Assembly (NCBI GenBank): GCA_016802295.1
Contig: JAESIW010000020.1
Location: forward strand, 1,100,031 to 1,164,030
Source of the DNA: Brachionus rotundiformis
Taxonomy: Eukaryota > Rotifera > Eurotatoria > Ploima > Brachionidae
Length of the DNA: 64,000 bases
Reading direction: 5' to 3'
The notes under the pieces were generated by a model. The model ran no database searches. It was given only the letters and a program-made list of their open reading frames with translations, and was not told where the DNA came from. The translations under genes and the position numbers were made by a program. Positions 11,026 to 21,257 of this stretch are shown here, piece after piece (the first letter of the stretch is position 1; every line of letters begins with the position of its first letter).

Positions 11026-12459
11026 ATGAAACGATTTGTTTTAAATCAAATTCCAGAGGAGATACAAAATAATCCTAAGCTAAAAGAGGCGATAAGTTCG
11101 TTGCCAAGTAATTACAATTTTGAAATACCAAAAACCATATGGAAGATAAAGGGTAACAAATGCAAACGAGTTGCTCTCCAAATGCCAGAAGGTCTTCTCT
11201 TGTATGCTTGTACCATAGCTGACATAATTCAAGAGTAATTCTAGCAAAATTAAACTCTAAAGTGAACTAATTTTTTTAGTTTTACCCAAGCGGAGACTTT
11301 AATCATGGGCGATGTTACATACGGAGCCTGCTGTATTGACGACTATTCGGCAAAAGCCTTAGACTGTGATCTTATAATACATTATGGTCATAGTTGTCTT
11401 GGTAATTTTTAAAAATAGACCATTTCTGTATTATTTTAAAATTTTAACATAAGTTCCAATCGATGTTACCAATGGGATTCAGGTTCTTTATATTTTTGTT
11501 GATATTCAAATAGATCTCGATCATTTAGTAGAGACTGTAAAATTCAATTTTTCATCTGATACACAGTTGGCTATGGTAAGCACCATTCAGTTTGCTTCTT
11601 CAATTCATGCAGCGAGCCGTATTTTACAAGAAAACAAGTTCAAAGTTAAATTACCACAATGCAAGCCTTTAAGTCCTGGAGAGATTTTAGGCTGTACAGC
11701 TCCGAGGCTAACTGAAACCGACGCGCTTATTTACGTCGGAGATGGTAGATTTCATCTTGAATCAATAATGATTGCCAATGAAAGAGTTCCTGCTTACAGG
11801 TTTCAAAATAAAATCTAATTAATCTTAAAATTAATTGTTATAAATATTTTTTTGGCTAGATATGATCCATATAGTAAAGTTTTTTCTCGAGAATATTATG
11901 ACTTTGATAAAATGAAGTCAAATAGAGAAAAACAAATTCAAAAATCTTTAAAAACAGTTGTAAGATCAGTCACCGGTTCTGAGTTGAGAGTAAAGAATTC
12001 TCAAAATTATGGTCTAATTTTGTCAACTCTTGGTCGTCAAGGATCACCAAAGATTCTTGAAAATCTTATGAAAAAACTGGAGGAATTAAAGAAGGATTAT
12101 TTTATTGTTCTTTTATCTGAAATCTTTCCACACAAATTAAAGCTTTTTGGCGACCAAATTGATGCGTAATAAAAAAAAGATAATTTTGTTATTAATTTTT
12201 GTAAAAATTGAATTTTACAAGATGGGTTCAAATAGCATGTCCACGATTATCTATTGACTGGGGAGAATTTTTCGACAAGCCACTTTTGACTCCGTATGAA
12301 GCTATGGTTAGTTTAAAACAAATAAGCTGGCAACCAGAATATCCCATGGATTTTTATGCTAATGAAAGCTTGGGAAATTGGACCGTAAACAATCATTTAA
12401 ATAAAACTAAACCAAGTCAAATCAAGAAAAATAAAATAAAAATTGAATATGAAAATTAA
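11026..12459 (+). CDS. DPH1: Diphthamide biosynthesis protein 1 (DPH1)
   Basis: Five exons: 11026-11234, 11280-11401, 11454-11799, 11860-12165, 12222-12459; 406 residues. An in-frame ATG at 10993 would add 11 residues; 11026 is preferred because MKRFVLNQIPEEI aligns with the family start region. DPH1 with DPH2 forms the radical [4Fe-4S] enzyme that transfers the 3-amino-3-carboxypropyl group of SAM to a histidine of translation elongation factor 2, the first step of diphthamide synthesis in the cytosol. Family-typical blocks: LPSNYNFEI, VALQMPEGLL, MGDVTYGACC, HYGHSC, ILGCTAPRL, YVGDGRFHLE, IACPRLSIDWG. The three cluster cysteines expected (near residues 87, 191 and 334) are present. Tail-to-tail with the second Rel-like gene. 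Confidence 0.95.
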
Positions 12460-12691
12460 TAAAATTTTATTTTATGTTTAGAATTTGGTTTTTCTTAATT
12501 GGTAATCAAATATTGAAATAATTAACAAAAATATATTTAAAAAAATTTAGGGATATTTTCTTGAAAAAAAATTAAAGCTTATTAAAAAAAACTTAATAAA
12601 CAATTTAATATTTGTTCTAAAATAAAAATCATAGTTTATTTATTTAAGTTAAAAGTATTTGAATTGAAAATAAATAAAAATTTTAATTATA

Positions 12692-15600
12692 TTAATAAAT
12701 AAGTAAATCACATCCATTTTTGTAAAAATCGAAATCAACCAAAAAATGATCTTGAGTATTGTGAATGTTTTCATTTATTTTAACATTATTACTTGGTAAA
12801 TTTGTTTGGTCAGAAACATAATTACTTGGTAAATTTCTTTGCTCATTTTGATTGTCATTTAAATATTGGGAAATAACTTCTAAAAGAGAATTTGGAAAAT
12901 AAAAAAAAAAATACTAAAATTAGCTAAATTCAATTTAAATTTAAAAATACTGCCATAATTATTATCATTATAAGTATTGTTCTGATAACTATCGCTTTGG
13001 AAATTGTTTTGTCTATTTGCATTCTCTTCGCTATTAAACACTCTTGAATTTACATTTGGAAAACATGTTTGGTCAGCAACATTATTACTTGGTAAATTTC
13101 TTTGCTCATTTTGATTGTCATTTAAATATTGGGAAATAACTTCTAAAAGAGAATTTGGAAAATAAAAAAAAAAATACTAAAATTAGCTAAATTCAATTTA
13201 AATTTAAAAATACTGCCATAATTATTATCATTATAAGTATTGTTCTGATAACTATAGCTTTGGAAATTGTTTTGTCTATTTGGATTCACTTCGCTATTAA
13301 ACACTCTTGAATTTACATTTGGAAAACATGTTTGGTCTTCAACAGTCTTGTCCTGTGGAATATTTNNNNNNNNNNNNNNNNNNNNNNNNNNNNNNNNNNN
13401 NNNNNNNNNNNNNNNNNNNNNNNNNNNNNNNNNNNNNNNNNNNNNNNNNNNNNNNNNNNNNNNNNNNNNNNNNNNNNNNNNNNNNNNNNNNNNNNNNNNN
13501 NNNNNNNNNNNNNNNNNNNNNNNNNNNNNNNNNNNNNNNNNNNNNNNNNNNNNNNNNNNNNNNNNNNNNNNNNNNNNNNNNNNNNNNNNNNNNNNNNNNN
13601 NNNNNNNNNNNNNNNNNNNNNNNNNNNNNNNNNNNNNNNNNNNNNNNNNNNNNNNNNNNNNNNNNNNNNNNNNNNNNNNNNNNNNNNNNNNNTAATTATT
13701 ATCATTATAATTATTGTTCTGATAACTATAGCTTTGGAAATTGTTTTGTCTATTTGGATTCTCTTCGCTATTAAACACTCTTGAATTTACATTTGGAAAA
13801 CATGTTTGGTCTTCAACAGTTTTGTCCTGTGGAATATTTAGATTAATACCTGTATTGTGTAATAATGAATCCTCTCTATTTTTATATTTTGTTCTTTTTT
13901 CAGCTAAAAAGAAAATTTAAATAAAAATAAGACATTAAGTTGAAAACAATTATCTTGTAATAATTATTTTAATTGAATACTTACTTTGATCATTTGTTTC
14001 ATAACTTAAAGTTCTTTTGTTAGGTTGTTGGTTGACTTTTTTTGCTACAAACAGTTCCTCATTGGGAATATTGGAATTATTTAGGTCATCTAATAAATTT
14101 TCAACTTAAATTTAATAATATCAGTTGATTTAAAGATGTTCAATTACCCTCTTGGTAAAAAGTTAATCCCTCATTTGATTCCTCTGATTCGAATTTGTAA
14201 GTTTTACCATCTTCGTTTAGAATGACCAGTTTTAGTTTTACTTTACCATACAATTTTGGTGCTTTGAAAATGATGTTTTTCTTTGAAAAAGAAAAAAATT
14301 TCTAAATTATAGATCAATTTTATTTTATTTTTAGACTTTAAGAAAGCTATGGTTTTCGTATCTTTAATCATTTTGAATAATAATAATAATAAGTTTACCT
14401 GGTCCTGGACAATGTCAACAATCTTATTCAATCTATTTGATTCATTGAACAATAAAACATTCAATCTTTCATCTTTTTTTATTTTATTTGTTTTCACTAC
14501 TATTTCTTCACCGCCATTTAATGGTGTATAATAGTTAAATATTTTCATTATTTTTATTTCATCTACGATGTTAATTTTCGATTTTAGTTGCAGGGTTACT
14601 CTCTCTCTTTCAAGAAAAATGTTTACCACCAAATTTATTTTGTCATCATTCAAAACATCTAAAAATATCATCAAAATTGTTTCGTTTGAATAAAATTTAA
14701 CCTTACCTTTTTTTGGTGGCTTTTTTCTAAATTTTTTTTTTTCGATTAAAATGATCATATTTTTTAAACTTAAATAAACTCATTAATCAATTTGATTTCT
14801 AAAAATATATTTTTATATAGAGAAACCGCTTATTTAGAACTTAAACCACAGAAGATAGTTTATTTGATAAAACTATTCTATGAGAATTCCGAGTAATTCT
14901 GGACAATCTGAAAGCTTTAAAGTGTGTACAGGATTCAGAAAAGGATGTAGTCTTTCTCCGACACTGTTTCTAATTGTGATTTATTATATCATGAGATAAA
15001 CTAGCTAAATCTCGAAGGGTATACAGTGAGAGTTAACAATACTTGAAGATCTAGGCTTTGCAGATGATTTGAGGCTAATAACAAAACGAGAACTTAATGA
15101 AAACGCAAGATTTGGTGAATAAAGCTGTTATGTAGTGGTTTTAGCAAACTTGCATTAGATGCGTGCTTGCGTGGTGTTTCCTAATAAAAATCAAACAACT
15201 TGTTTGGGCTCGGCACCGTATATTTAACCAAACTTATTTTATATTTATGGAAAGTTATTCTTTTAATGAAATAAAATTAGTATTGAAACAAAACTTAGTG
15301 TTTAGCTTAGTGTATAAAATCTGGCGACGAGGAAAAACAATGAATCTCAATGGTTTTTATCAGATGTTTGATTGCGATTTGGAAGATGCTGCAGTTGGTG
15401 CAAAATGGAATGAATGGATCAAGGGACTAGAAAACTATTTAAAATGGGTGAATGTAACTGATGGTGAAAGGAAAAAGGCTGCACTACTAGATCATGCTGG
15501 CGTTGAGGTCATTCGAATTAATGAAGCAGTGGAAAAAAACTATAAAGATGGAAAAGAAGACCTCGAGACTGTTGATACATATGAGGATATGAAAAGGAAA

Positions 15601-18258
15601 CTTGGTGATCATTTTAATCCTAGAAAGCACATTTTTCGGTCGACCAAGCAGGAAGAGGGTGAATCAATAGCCTCATACGCAACTCGACTTCGAAACCTCT
15701 CTAAATACTGCGGTTTTCATGATGTTGATGAGGAAATAATAAGTCAGATCGTAGAGGAAACCTGCAATAAAGAGATAATAAGTAAAATTTTAGGGTGAAA
15801 TAATGACTTGAAGTTGGATGAGTTATTAGACTGGGGTCGGACACGTAAAGTTGTCAACAACCAATTGAAGGACATTACTAAAAGTTTTGACTCTTCAATA
15901 TTAGTGAATCAAGTTAAAGGGGAAAGAAGAGTTAAGTTTGGTAACTTCGGTTTTAGGAAATGTTACAACTGTGGCTTGGAATATCCGCACGTTGGCGAAT
16001 GTCCGGCTAAAAATAAAAAGTGTAACAGATGTGGAAAGATTGGACATTTTGAAAAGAAGTGTCGGCAGGAGTCGGTGGAAAAGAAAGTTTATGGCAGTAA
16101 GGTTAATGCGCTTTATCACGAGAGCACTGAAGAATCTGATTATGCATTTTCAGTTGGACCAGCTAGTAAATTACCATTTATAAGAATTTAGTAAATTTGC
16201 GCCCGTGTAAGAGAAAAGTATACCCTTACAAGTCAAGCGTACCACTGCCAATGGTTGGCGAATTTGAGACTGAAATTAAATTTCGCGAAGCACATAAGAA
16301 TGCTGAGTTTGTTGTTGTCGAAAACTCAGCGGACTGTCTGATGAGCTTTGAAAAAGCAACTGAGCTTGGACTGATTAGTTTTGTAAATCAGCTATACTCA
16401 TACGAGAAACTTAAAAGCCAGTATGAAAATCTCTTTAGTCAAGGTATTGGCAAACTGAAAAACTATCAGCTCAAATTCATGTTGACGACAGTGTTAAGCC
16501 AACTAAACAATTTCACAATAGAATACCGTTTCACTTGAGGTTGAAGACGAATTGAAGTCGTTATTAGAACAAGGCATTATTGAAAGAGCAGAAGGTCCAA
16601 CAACGTGAATTTCTCCAATTCACGTGGTTCCAAAAAAACAAACAGATAAAATTAGAATAGTGGAACAGATGTCAAGCTTAGAGGACCTAAACCAGTCTGA
16701 TCATGAGAATGGAGTTGGCGAGAGTTCTGATCGGTCAACAATAGAGTCTGATGCTGAGCAGCATCCAAACGAGTATTTTTCTTTTATAAGCTCTGACTCA
16801 AGCACACCGAGAGCTTCCGAGTCTGGTGATGGAATCGAAGAGGCTACGAGTGAGCCGATGCGAGAGAAACATGACAGAGCATGCAAACGGCAAATTAGCT
16901 ACAAAGAGGCGCGACCATACAATCATGGAAATTCTCAATAGATTTTTTTAAAAAACTCTAATTTAGATATATAATTATTTTTAATTTATTTACTTCATCT
17001 ATTCACTTAAAAGTACTTTAGTACCGTTTGACTTAATTTCGTATTATATAATTCAAATAAAGAGGGGAGGATGTTATGTAGTGGTTTTAGCAAACTTGCA
17101 TTAGATTCGTGCTTGCGTAGTGTTTCCTAATAAAAATCAAACAACTTGTTTGGGCTCGGCACCGTATATTTAACCAAACTTATTTTATATTTATGGAAAG
17201 TTATTCTTTTAATGAAATAAAATTAGTATTGAAACAAAACTTAGTGTTTAGCTTAGTGTATAAAAAAAGCTAGACCGAGTGAACTCGAAGATCAACACAA
17301 AAGTCATGTCCATAAACACCAAACTGGATACCCCGATAACCATAAATGGTACAAATATTGAGCGTGTGAGTTAATCCACATAAGTGAATCAATGATAACT
17401 TTGAAAAACATTAAAAATAGAAAAAGAGCTTTTGCCAGACTAAAATCAGTCTGGAAATCAAAGTGTAACATCAAGAAAACAAAAATCAAAATAAAGAACA
17501 TTGAATAAAGGCTACGCCGATTTTCGGAAGTGAACTCTGGAAAGTGTCTAAGCTGGATAGAAAAAACTTAAACGCCTATATAGAACTATATAGAAGACGG
17601 CGTCAGGGCCAATTTATCCAAAATAAAAGACTGCGATGGCTTGGATATGTACTTAGAATGAAAAGAATACGAATACCAAGCAGAGCTCTTCAGTGGAAAC
17701 TGTAAGGGTGAAGAAAGGTATAAGAAAAGCAGGAACATGGAAGACTCGAATGACGAGATAGATTGGTGGAACGTATGGAGAAGAAAAAAAAAAGGTGATT
17801 ATTAGACGTCTTATGCTCCATCAGAAGTAAAAGATAGAAGAAGAAAGTTATTATCGGAAATAAAGCAAAATAGCATCAAAATACTGGCAATCAAGTTTGT
17901 TAATTGGAAGATGAAAGATCAATTTTAATATAAAAAGTATATTACTCAACAAAGTCTTTTCCTTCCTCTATTCTAAAATTCATGTTTTGAGAATTTTCTT
18001 TAAATTTATAATTATGATAAATGCTGGCACATTCAAGTTTAACTTCAATTGAAGCAGGACCTTTTGCATTCTCAATCTTTTATTTTAACAAATTAAATAA
18101 ATTTTACCAAATAATTGAACATTTACTTTAACTCTCGGAAACTCTTTTTTCTTGTCATTATTTTTGCCATATAAAGGCGTATATCTATCTTCACTTTCAT
18201 ATCTTGGACGATAAAAATCTTTTGGCTCAATATGCCATTTTGCTATAGGACCAAACAT
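12692..18258 (-). CDS. Divergent Rel-like gene with transposon-filled intron
   Basis: Minus-strand model: exons 18127-18258, 17946-18076, 14707-14768, 14399-14658, 14148-14280, 13985-14104, 13214-13903 (contains an assembly gap), 12951-13142, 12692-12879. About 635 residues if the gap length is right. Exons 1-6 keep the same intron phases as the Rel-like gene at 8871-10718, which is the main argument that both halves belong to one gene. Exon 1 carries YRPRYESEDR (Cys of the DNA loop is Ser), exon 2 GPASIEV, exons 3-5 an IPT-type domain with TPLNGGEEIVV, KIKKDE and IIFKAPKLYGKV. The HPH DNA-contact segment seen in the paralogue is missing, so DNA binding may be lost. The C-terminus is a tandemly repeated Asn/Gln-rich module. 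Intron 2 (14769-17945) contains nested retroelements. Alternative: two unrelated gene fragments. Confidence 0.65.
12803..13328 (-). repeat. 263-bp tandem repeat spanning exon plus intron
   Basis: Two near-identical 263-bp units in tandem, each a 192-nt exon plus a 71-nt intron of the divergent Rel-like gene; a third partial copy lies beyond the gap (13693-13850). Exon length divisible by three and phase 1 on both sides mean each unit can be added or lost without a frameshift. Encoded text is Asn/Gln-rich, e.g. NDNQNEQRNLPSNN. Confidence 0.85.
13366..13692. other. Assembly gap (327 N)
   Basis: Run of N inside exon 7 of the divergent Rel-like gene, between near-identical copies of the repeat. 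Copy number here is not resolved. Confidence 0.99.
14885..15125 (+). mobile_element. LINE reverse-transcriptase fragment, 5' piece
   Basis: Plus-strand translation gives the RT motif region with GFRKGCSLSPTLFLIV (cf. the G-x-R-Q-G-C-x-L-S-P-x-L-F block of RTE-like LINEs), then a degraded FADD-type region. Frames are broken. The element resumes at 17266 after the LTR insertion. Lies antisense in intron 2 of the divergent Rel-like gene. Confidence 0.75.
15126..15319 (+). repeat. 5' LTR
   Basis: 194 bp, begins TGTTATGTAG and ends GTGTATAAAA. Does not end in the usual CA; boundaries are set by the match with the 3' LTR and the AAAGC target duplication. Confidence 0.9.
15322..15332 (+). promoter_or_regulatory. 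Primer-binding site for tRNA-Ser(GCT)
   Basis: TGGCGACGAGG, two bases after the 5' LTR, is complementary to the 3' end (CCTCGTCGCCA) of animal tRNA-Ser with GCT anticodon. Such a primer is common in Mag-type Ty3/gypsy elements. Confidence 0.8.
15340..16191 (+). pseudogene. Retrotransposon Gag with in-frame TGA
   Basis: Gag-like frame of 284 codons starting 8 bases after the PBS, interrupted by one TGA at 15796-15798 and then continuing in the same frame. The C-terminal part has two zinc knuckles: a first with altered spacing (C-x2-C-x5-H-x3-C) and a canonical C-x2-C-x4-H-x4-C (CNRCGKIGHFEKKC). Gag would package element RNA in cytoplasmic particles. The TGA is either decay or a readthrough codon; a second TGA in the Pol remnant, at a position that is normally Trp, favours decay. 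Confidence 0.8.
16197..16941 (+). pseudogene. Remnant of retrotransposon Pol
   Basis: Pieces in order: the C-terminal part of an aspartic protease (SFEKATELGLI), the start of reverse transcriptase (LLEQGIIERAEGP, a TGA where Trp is usual, SPIHVVPKKQ, then KIRIVEQ), followed directly by a Ser/Glu-rich segment resembling the extreme C-terminus of Pol. The catalytic core of RT, RNase H and integrase is absent, so roughly 2-3 kb has been deleted between about 16660 and 16670. Frames are broken between pieces. Confidence 0.75.
17059..17071 (+). promoter_or_regulatory. Polypurine tract
   Basis: AAAGAGGGGAGGA directly before the 3' LTR start at 17072; expected plus-strand primer site. Confidence 0.85.
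17072..17265 (+). repeat. 3' LTR
   Basis: 194 bp, 192 identical to the 5' LTR; followed by the AAAGC target duplication at 17266-17270. Confidence 0.9.
17266..17870 (+). mobile_element. LINE reverse-transcriptase fragment, 3' piece
   Basis: Continuation of the LINE interrupted at 15125. Translation shows NTKLDTPITINGTNIERV, then KSVWKSKCNIKKTKIK, then RLRWLGYVLRM and a tail ending in the LDVLCSIRS motif followed by an AGAAGATAGAAGAAG-like run shared with the fragment at 59590-59740. Many stops and shifts; a dead copy. Confidence 0.8.
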
Positions 18259-18390
18259 TTTATGTTTCTAATTTTAGTTATTTCGTAATAAAAAAAATAA
18301 TTTCTAAAAAATATATCTTATTTATTTGTTAATTTAATGCATGTATTGAAGTTTTATAACACCTTTACTTCTTAATTACTTCTTATTTCA

Positions 18391-18419
18391 CATTAAATCA
18401 AATTATGATCTGTACTACC
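18391..18419. repeat. 29-bp direct repeat, left copy
   Basis: Matches 19846-19874 at 26 of 29 positions and brackets the LINE between them; may be an aged target-site duplication. Confidence 0.4.
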
Positions 18420-19845
18420 AATTCAATTTTTTCAATTTCAAGGTTAATCAACAGGCTAGTGTCCCTGTCATGAAGACTAATTAACACTCCATTTATTTAA
18501 ATAAAATAAAATAAATTTTACAAATTAAAATTAAATTGTTTATAAAATTATTTAAAAAAATAAAATATTGAAATATTTACATTAAATTTTTTTGAATTTT
18601 TTACAAAATCTGAGTAAATTAAATTAATACTATTGAAAATTGAATGCTTAAATGTTGTAAATTTCGACATTGATCTGATCACAAAGAAAAATCGTCTTGT
18701 TTTTCTCCATTCGCTGATTATAATGTTGGTTCTATCAGATTCTCACTATTCCTTAAATTATATTTTAAATTTCTTGGATCATTCTTCTTTTAATTCTACC
18801 TTAGATTTTCACGAGGATTATGGAAGTAAAGTTTTTTAAAAACAAAAGAAAGCTTTCTATCAAGTATTCTATGTTGGAACGCATATAAGCCGTACTTTTC
18901 TAAGAAGTTATTAATACCATTAAAGTTATTTATATCAAAATTGAACCTAAACAATTTAAATAATGTCAAATAATCAACTCTTGGCCAATTTGATTATTGC
19001 CTTTTTCTTGAGAAATAGCATAAGAGAGTCGAGCAACAATCAAAATAAGGCAATATAAGCGTCTAAAAATACTGTATTTTTACAGAAAATAGATAGATAG
19101 AATAGCCTCTTAAAACTGAATAATTTTTATGAGATACTACATCAAAGTTTAGAAAAATATAGATTTTGATCAATTTTAAATCAAAAAGAGTTATTTCATT
19201 AACAAAATTTATCATATGGATTGTGAATTATGCCCGAAAAAGTTTTTTAAAAACTCTATCTAAGTCCTTATCAGAGTGTCTAATCGTGGAATCATTAGCA
19301 AACATTTTAATGTCCATTTTTCCTAGAAGATAAGGAAAATCATCGATAAAAATAAAAAAAAGAAGAGGATCTAGTACCGAACATTGCGGTTCACTTAATC
19401 TTAGAGCTGTAGGTTTTTATTTTTCCTTACCAAGATGAACTATTTGAGATCTATTAATAAAATAATTGCAAAGAAGACCTAAAGAATTATTGTCAAATCC
19501 ATAGCGAAATAATTTCAAGAGAAGAAGATTTGGATCAATCAAGTCAAAAGCTTTTCTAAAGTCAATAAAAAGTGATAAGGTAGTAAGTTTCTTTCCTTTA
19601 GCTAGATTTAATCCACTAAGATATTCATGAATTGCAGTCTGACATGAATGCCCAGGTCTGAATTCATGCTGTCCATTAAAAAGCATATTGTTAGATTCAA
19701 AGCAGCTTGAGATTTGACAAGCCAAACATCTTCAAACAATTTTGCAATAGGATAAAGAACTGAAATAGCTCTATAGTTATTAATGTCTGATTTATTACCT
19801 TTATTTTTAAATAAAAGATTAACAATTAACAATATTCTCATTTCT
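18420..19845 (-). mobile_element. 5'-truncated LINE (jockey/CR1-type), inactive
   Basis: Minus-strand translation gives RT blocks in order: DINNYRAISVLYPIAKLFE, HEFRPGHSCQTAIHEYL, LFIDFRKAFDLIDPNLLL, then a PQCSVLDPLLFFIFIDDF block, then the catalytic box as FAND instead of F/YADD, and a degraded C-terminal region down to about 18600 including DCCSTLLC-like and FQHRILDRKLSF text. Several frameshifts. Loss of the first catalytic-box aspartate plus the shifts show it is dead. Ends are estimated. Confidence 0.8.
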
Positions 19846-19874
19846 CATTAAATCAATTTATAATCTGTATTACC
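19846..19874. repeat. 29-bp direct repeat, right copy
   Basis: Partner of 18391-18419; three mismatches. Confidence 0.4.
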
Positions 19875-20049
19875 CTAGCGCTTCAAGCCCTCAATCTCTC
19901 TCTTTTTTATCCATATTAAGTCAGTGTTTTTATTTTTATAAATATTGCCAAGCTAAGTATACAAAATATCAAATAAATCTTTTATTAAATGTAAAATATT
20001 TATTTATTTATTTTTATTTAAAATAAAAAAAATTAAAACAATGAATTAA

Positions 20050-21257
20050 CTATTTAGTGTAGTATAATTCATCATAAGAAACTATAATTTTGGTATAAAA
20101 TGGTTCCAAATTAACTGAAATAACCAGGTATTTAATACTGTTAAGTCCATCAGTATCTATTCGTCTTACTGAAGATTTTAAGAGCTCAAATCTTTTTGGA
20201 TTCGGCGTATCTTTAGTGTGCTTTAGCATTCGATAGCGACCAGTTTGTAGATTGTTTCTAATTAGCTTATAGCCTTTTGAAATAATACTAAAAAGCAAAA
20301 TTAGAATTTAAATCCTAAATTTGGTCAAAGTATTCCAATTTTAAGCAAAGATACTTCAACCAAATAAAAAGCATACCGCTTTCTTAAATCATCGTCTTCA
20401 CCTGAAAAGAAAAACAAAATAAAATTATTTTTAAATCTTTTCTAGAACTAAAACCTCCCCATCCAAAGTACATGTTTGAAAAACCATTTATTCTATTCAT
20501 ATGTTTTTTGGATAAAATGGTAACACCGCCAAATATGCCCTTGTATGGAAGTCTTTAGTTTATAAAAAAAAATTATTAATCGATGTAAATTCTATTATCT
20601 TTTATACTTGTAATCAAAAGTACTGACTGCTGAAGACATGTGCTTTGGTAAAGCTGGACAATTGTAAAGATTTTTTTCACTTTCAGGTATCAAATCAACG
20701 TCATGAAAAACAAAACAATTCCATTTGTCATTACCTAATCTTATTGCTTCCAAAAAGCCGATATTAAGAAGCAGGCCACGATTAAACTTTACGGATTCAA
20801 TAGGCTCGATTAAAAATACAGAATATTCCAATTGCTGGTTTATTAGAAAAGGATGAATATTTTTTATAAATAAATTTAAGTTATCTTCTCTATTTCTATA
20901 TGGCACTATTAAGGCAATTTTATACTTTGGCTGAGAACCGGTTGGTGCATAGTTACCGCCTGACGAAATATTAAATCGAGATAGTTCATTAGTCCGAAAT
21001 TCTTTTTTAAAATATTAAAATTTTAGTTGGTAAAAGTTTTTTTTCGTACCCTCATGATGATGTGAAAGTTGGTAGTCATAGTTCTGGTCAATATTTGCAG
21101 ACTGAAATTTTGAGTAAAAATTGGACTGTTCATGGATAAATACAGAGCTAAATAGCCGGGTATTTTTCCTTAAGTGAAATATCAAAATTGTTACGAAACA
21201 AAAAATTGTTATCACTAAAGATATATTGTTGATTTTAGAACGATTTCTGTACTTCAT
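20050..21257 (-). CDS. Beta-1,4-galactosyltransferase family enzyme
   Basis: Five exons: 21050-21257, 20608-21001, 20455-20552, 20377-20401 (25-nt microexon), 20050-20287; 320 residues, phases consistent. Type II Golgi topology: short basic N-terminus (MKYRNRSK), one membrane segment at about residues 12-28, then a lumenal stem and catalytic domain. Family motifs: VPYRNREDNL, FNRGLLLNIGF, the Mn-binding FHDVDLIPE, YKGIFGGVTILSK, and GWGGEDDDLRKR, which is assembled across exons 3 and 4. The family transfers galactose (or GalNAc in some invertebrate members) from the UDP-sugar to terminal GlcNAc; which donor is used here cannot be told. Slightly shorter than vertebrate members. No partner gene nearby. 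Confidence 0.92.

Larger units (their letters stand above)
15126..17265 (+). mobile_element. Short Ty3/gypsy-type LTR retrotransposon, internally deleted
   Basis: 2,140 bp element bounded by 194-bp LTRs (15126-15319 and 17072-17265) that differ at only two positions, flanked by a 5-bp target duplication AAAGC (15121-15125 and 17266-17270). Between them lie a primer-binding site, Gag, scraps of protease and reverse transcriptase, a non-catalytic C-terminal Pol piece, and a polypurine tract. RT, RNase H and integrase cores are missing, so it would need proteins in trans. Tail of Gag and PBS type fit the Mag-like branch of Ty3/gypsy. It sits inside a LINE, which sits in a Rel-like intron. Confidence 0.92.

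Noticed and set aside
12803..13328. CRISPR-like or satellite array
   Set aside because: The repeat units are coding exon plus intron in tandem, without spacer/repeat alternation.
13267..13784. Open frames running through the N gap on several frames
   Set aside because: Created by unknown bases; only the minus-strand frame joining the Rel-like repeat is credible.
18633..18839. 68-codon plus-strand open frame
   Set aside because: Overlaps the degraded 3' end of the minus-strand LINE; likely a shadow.
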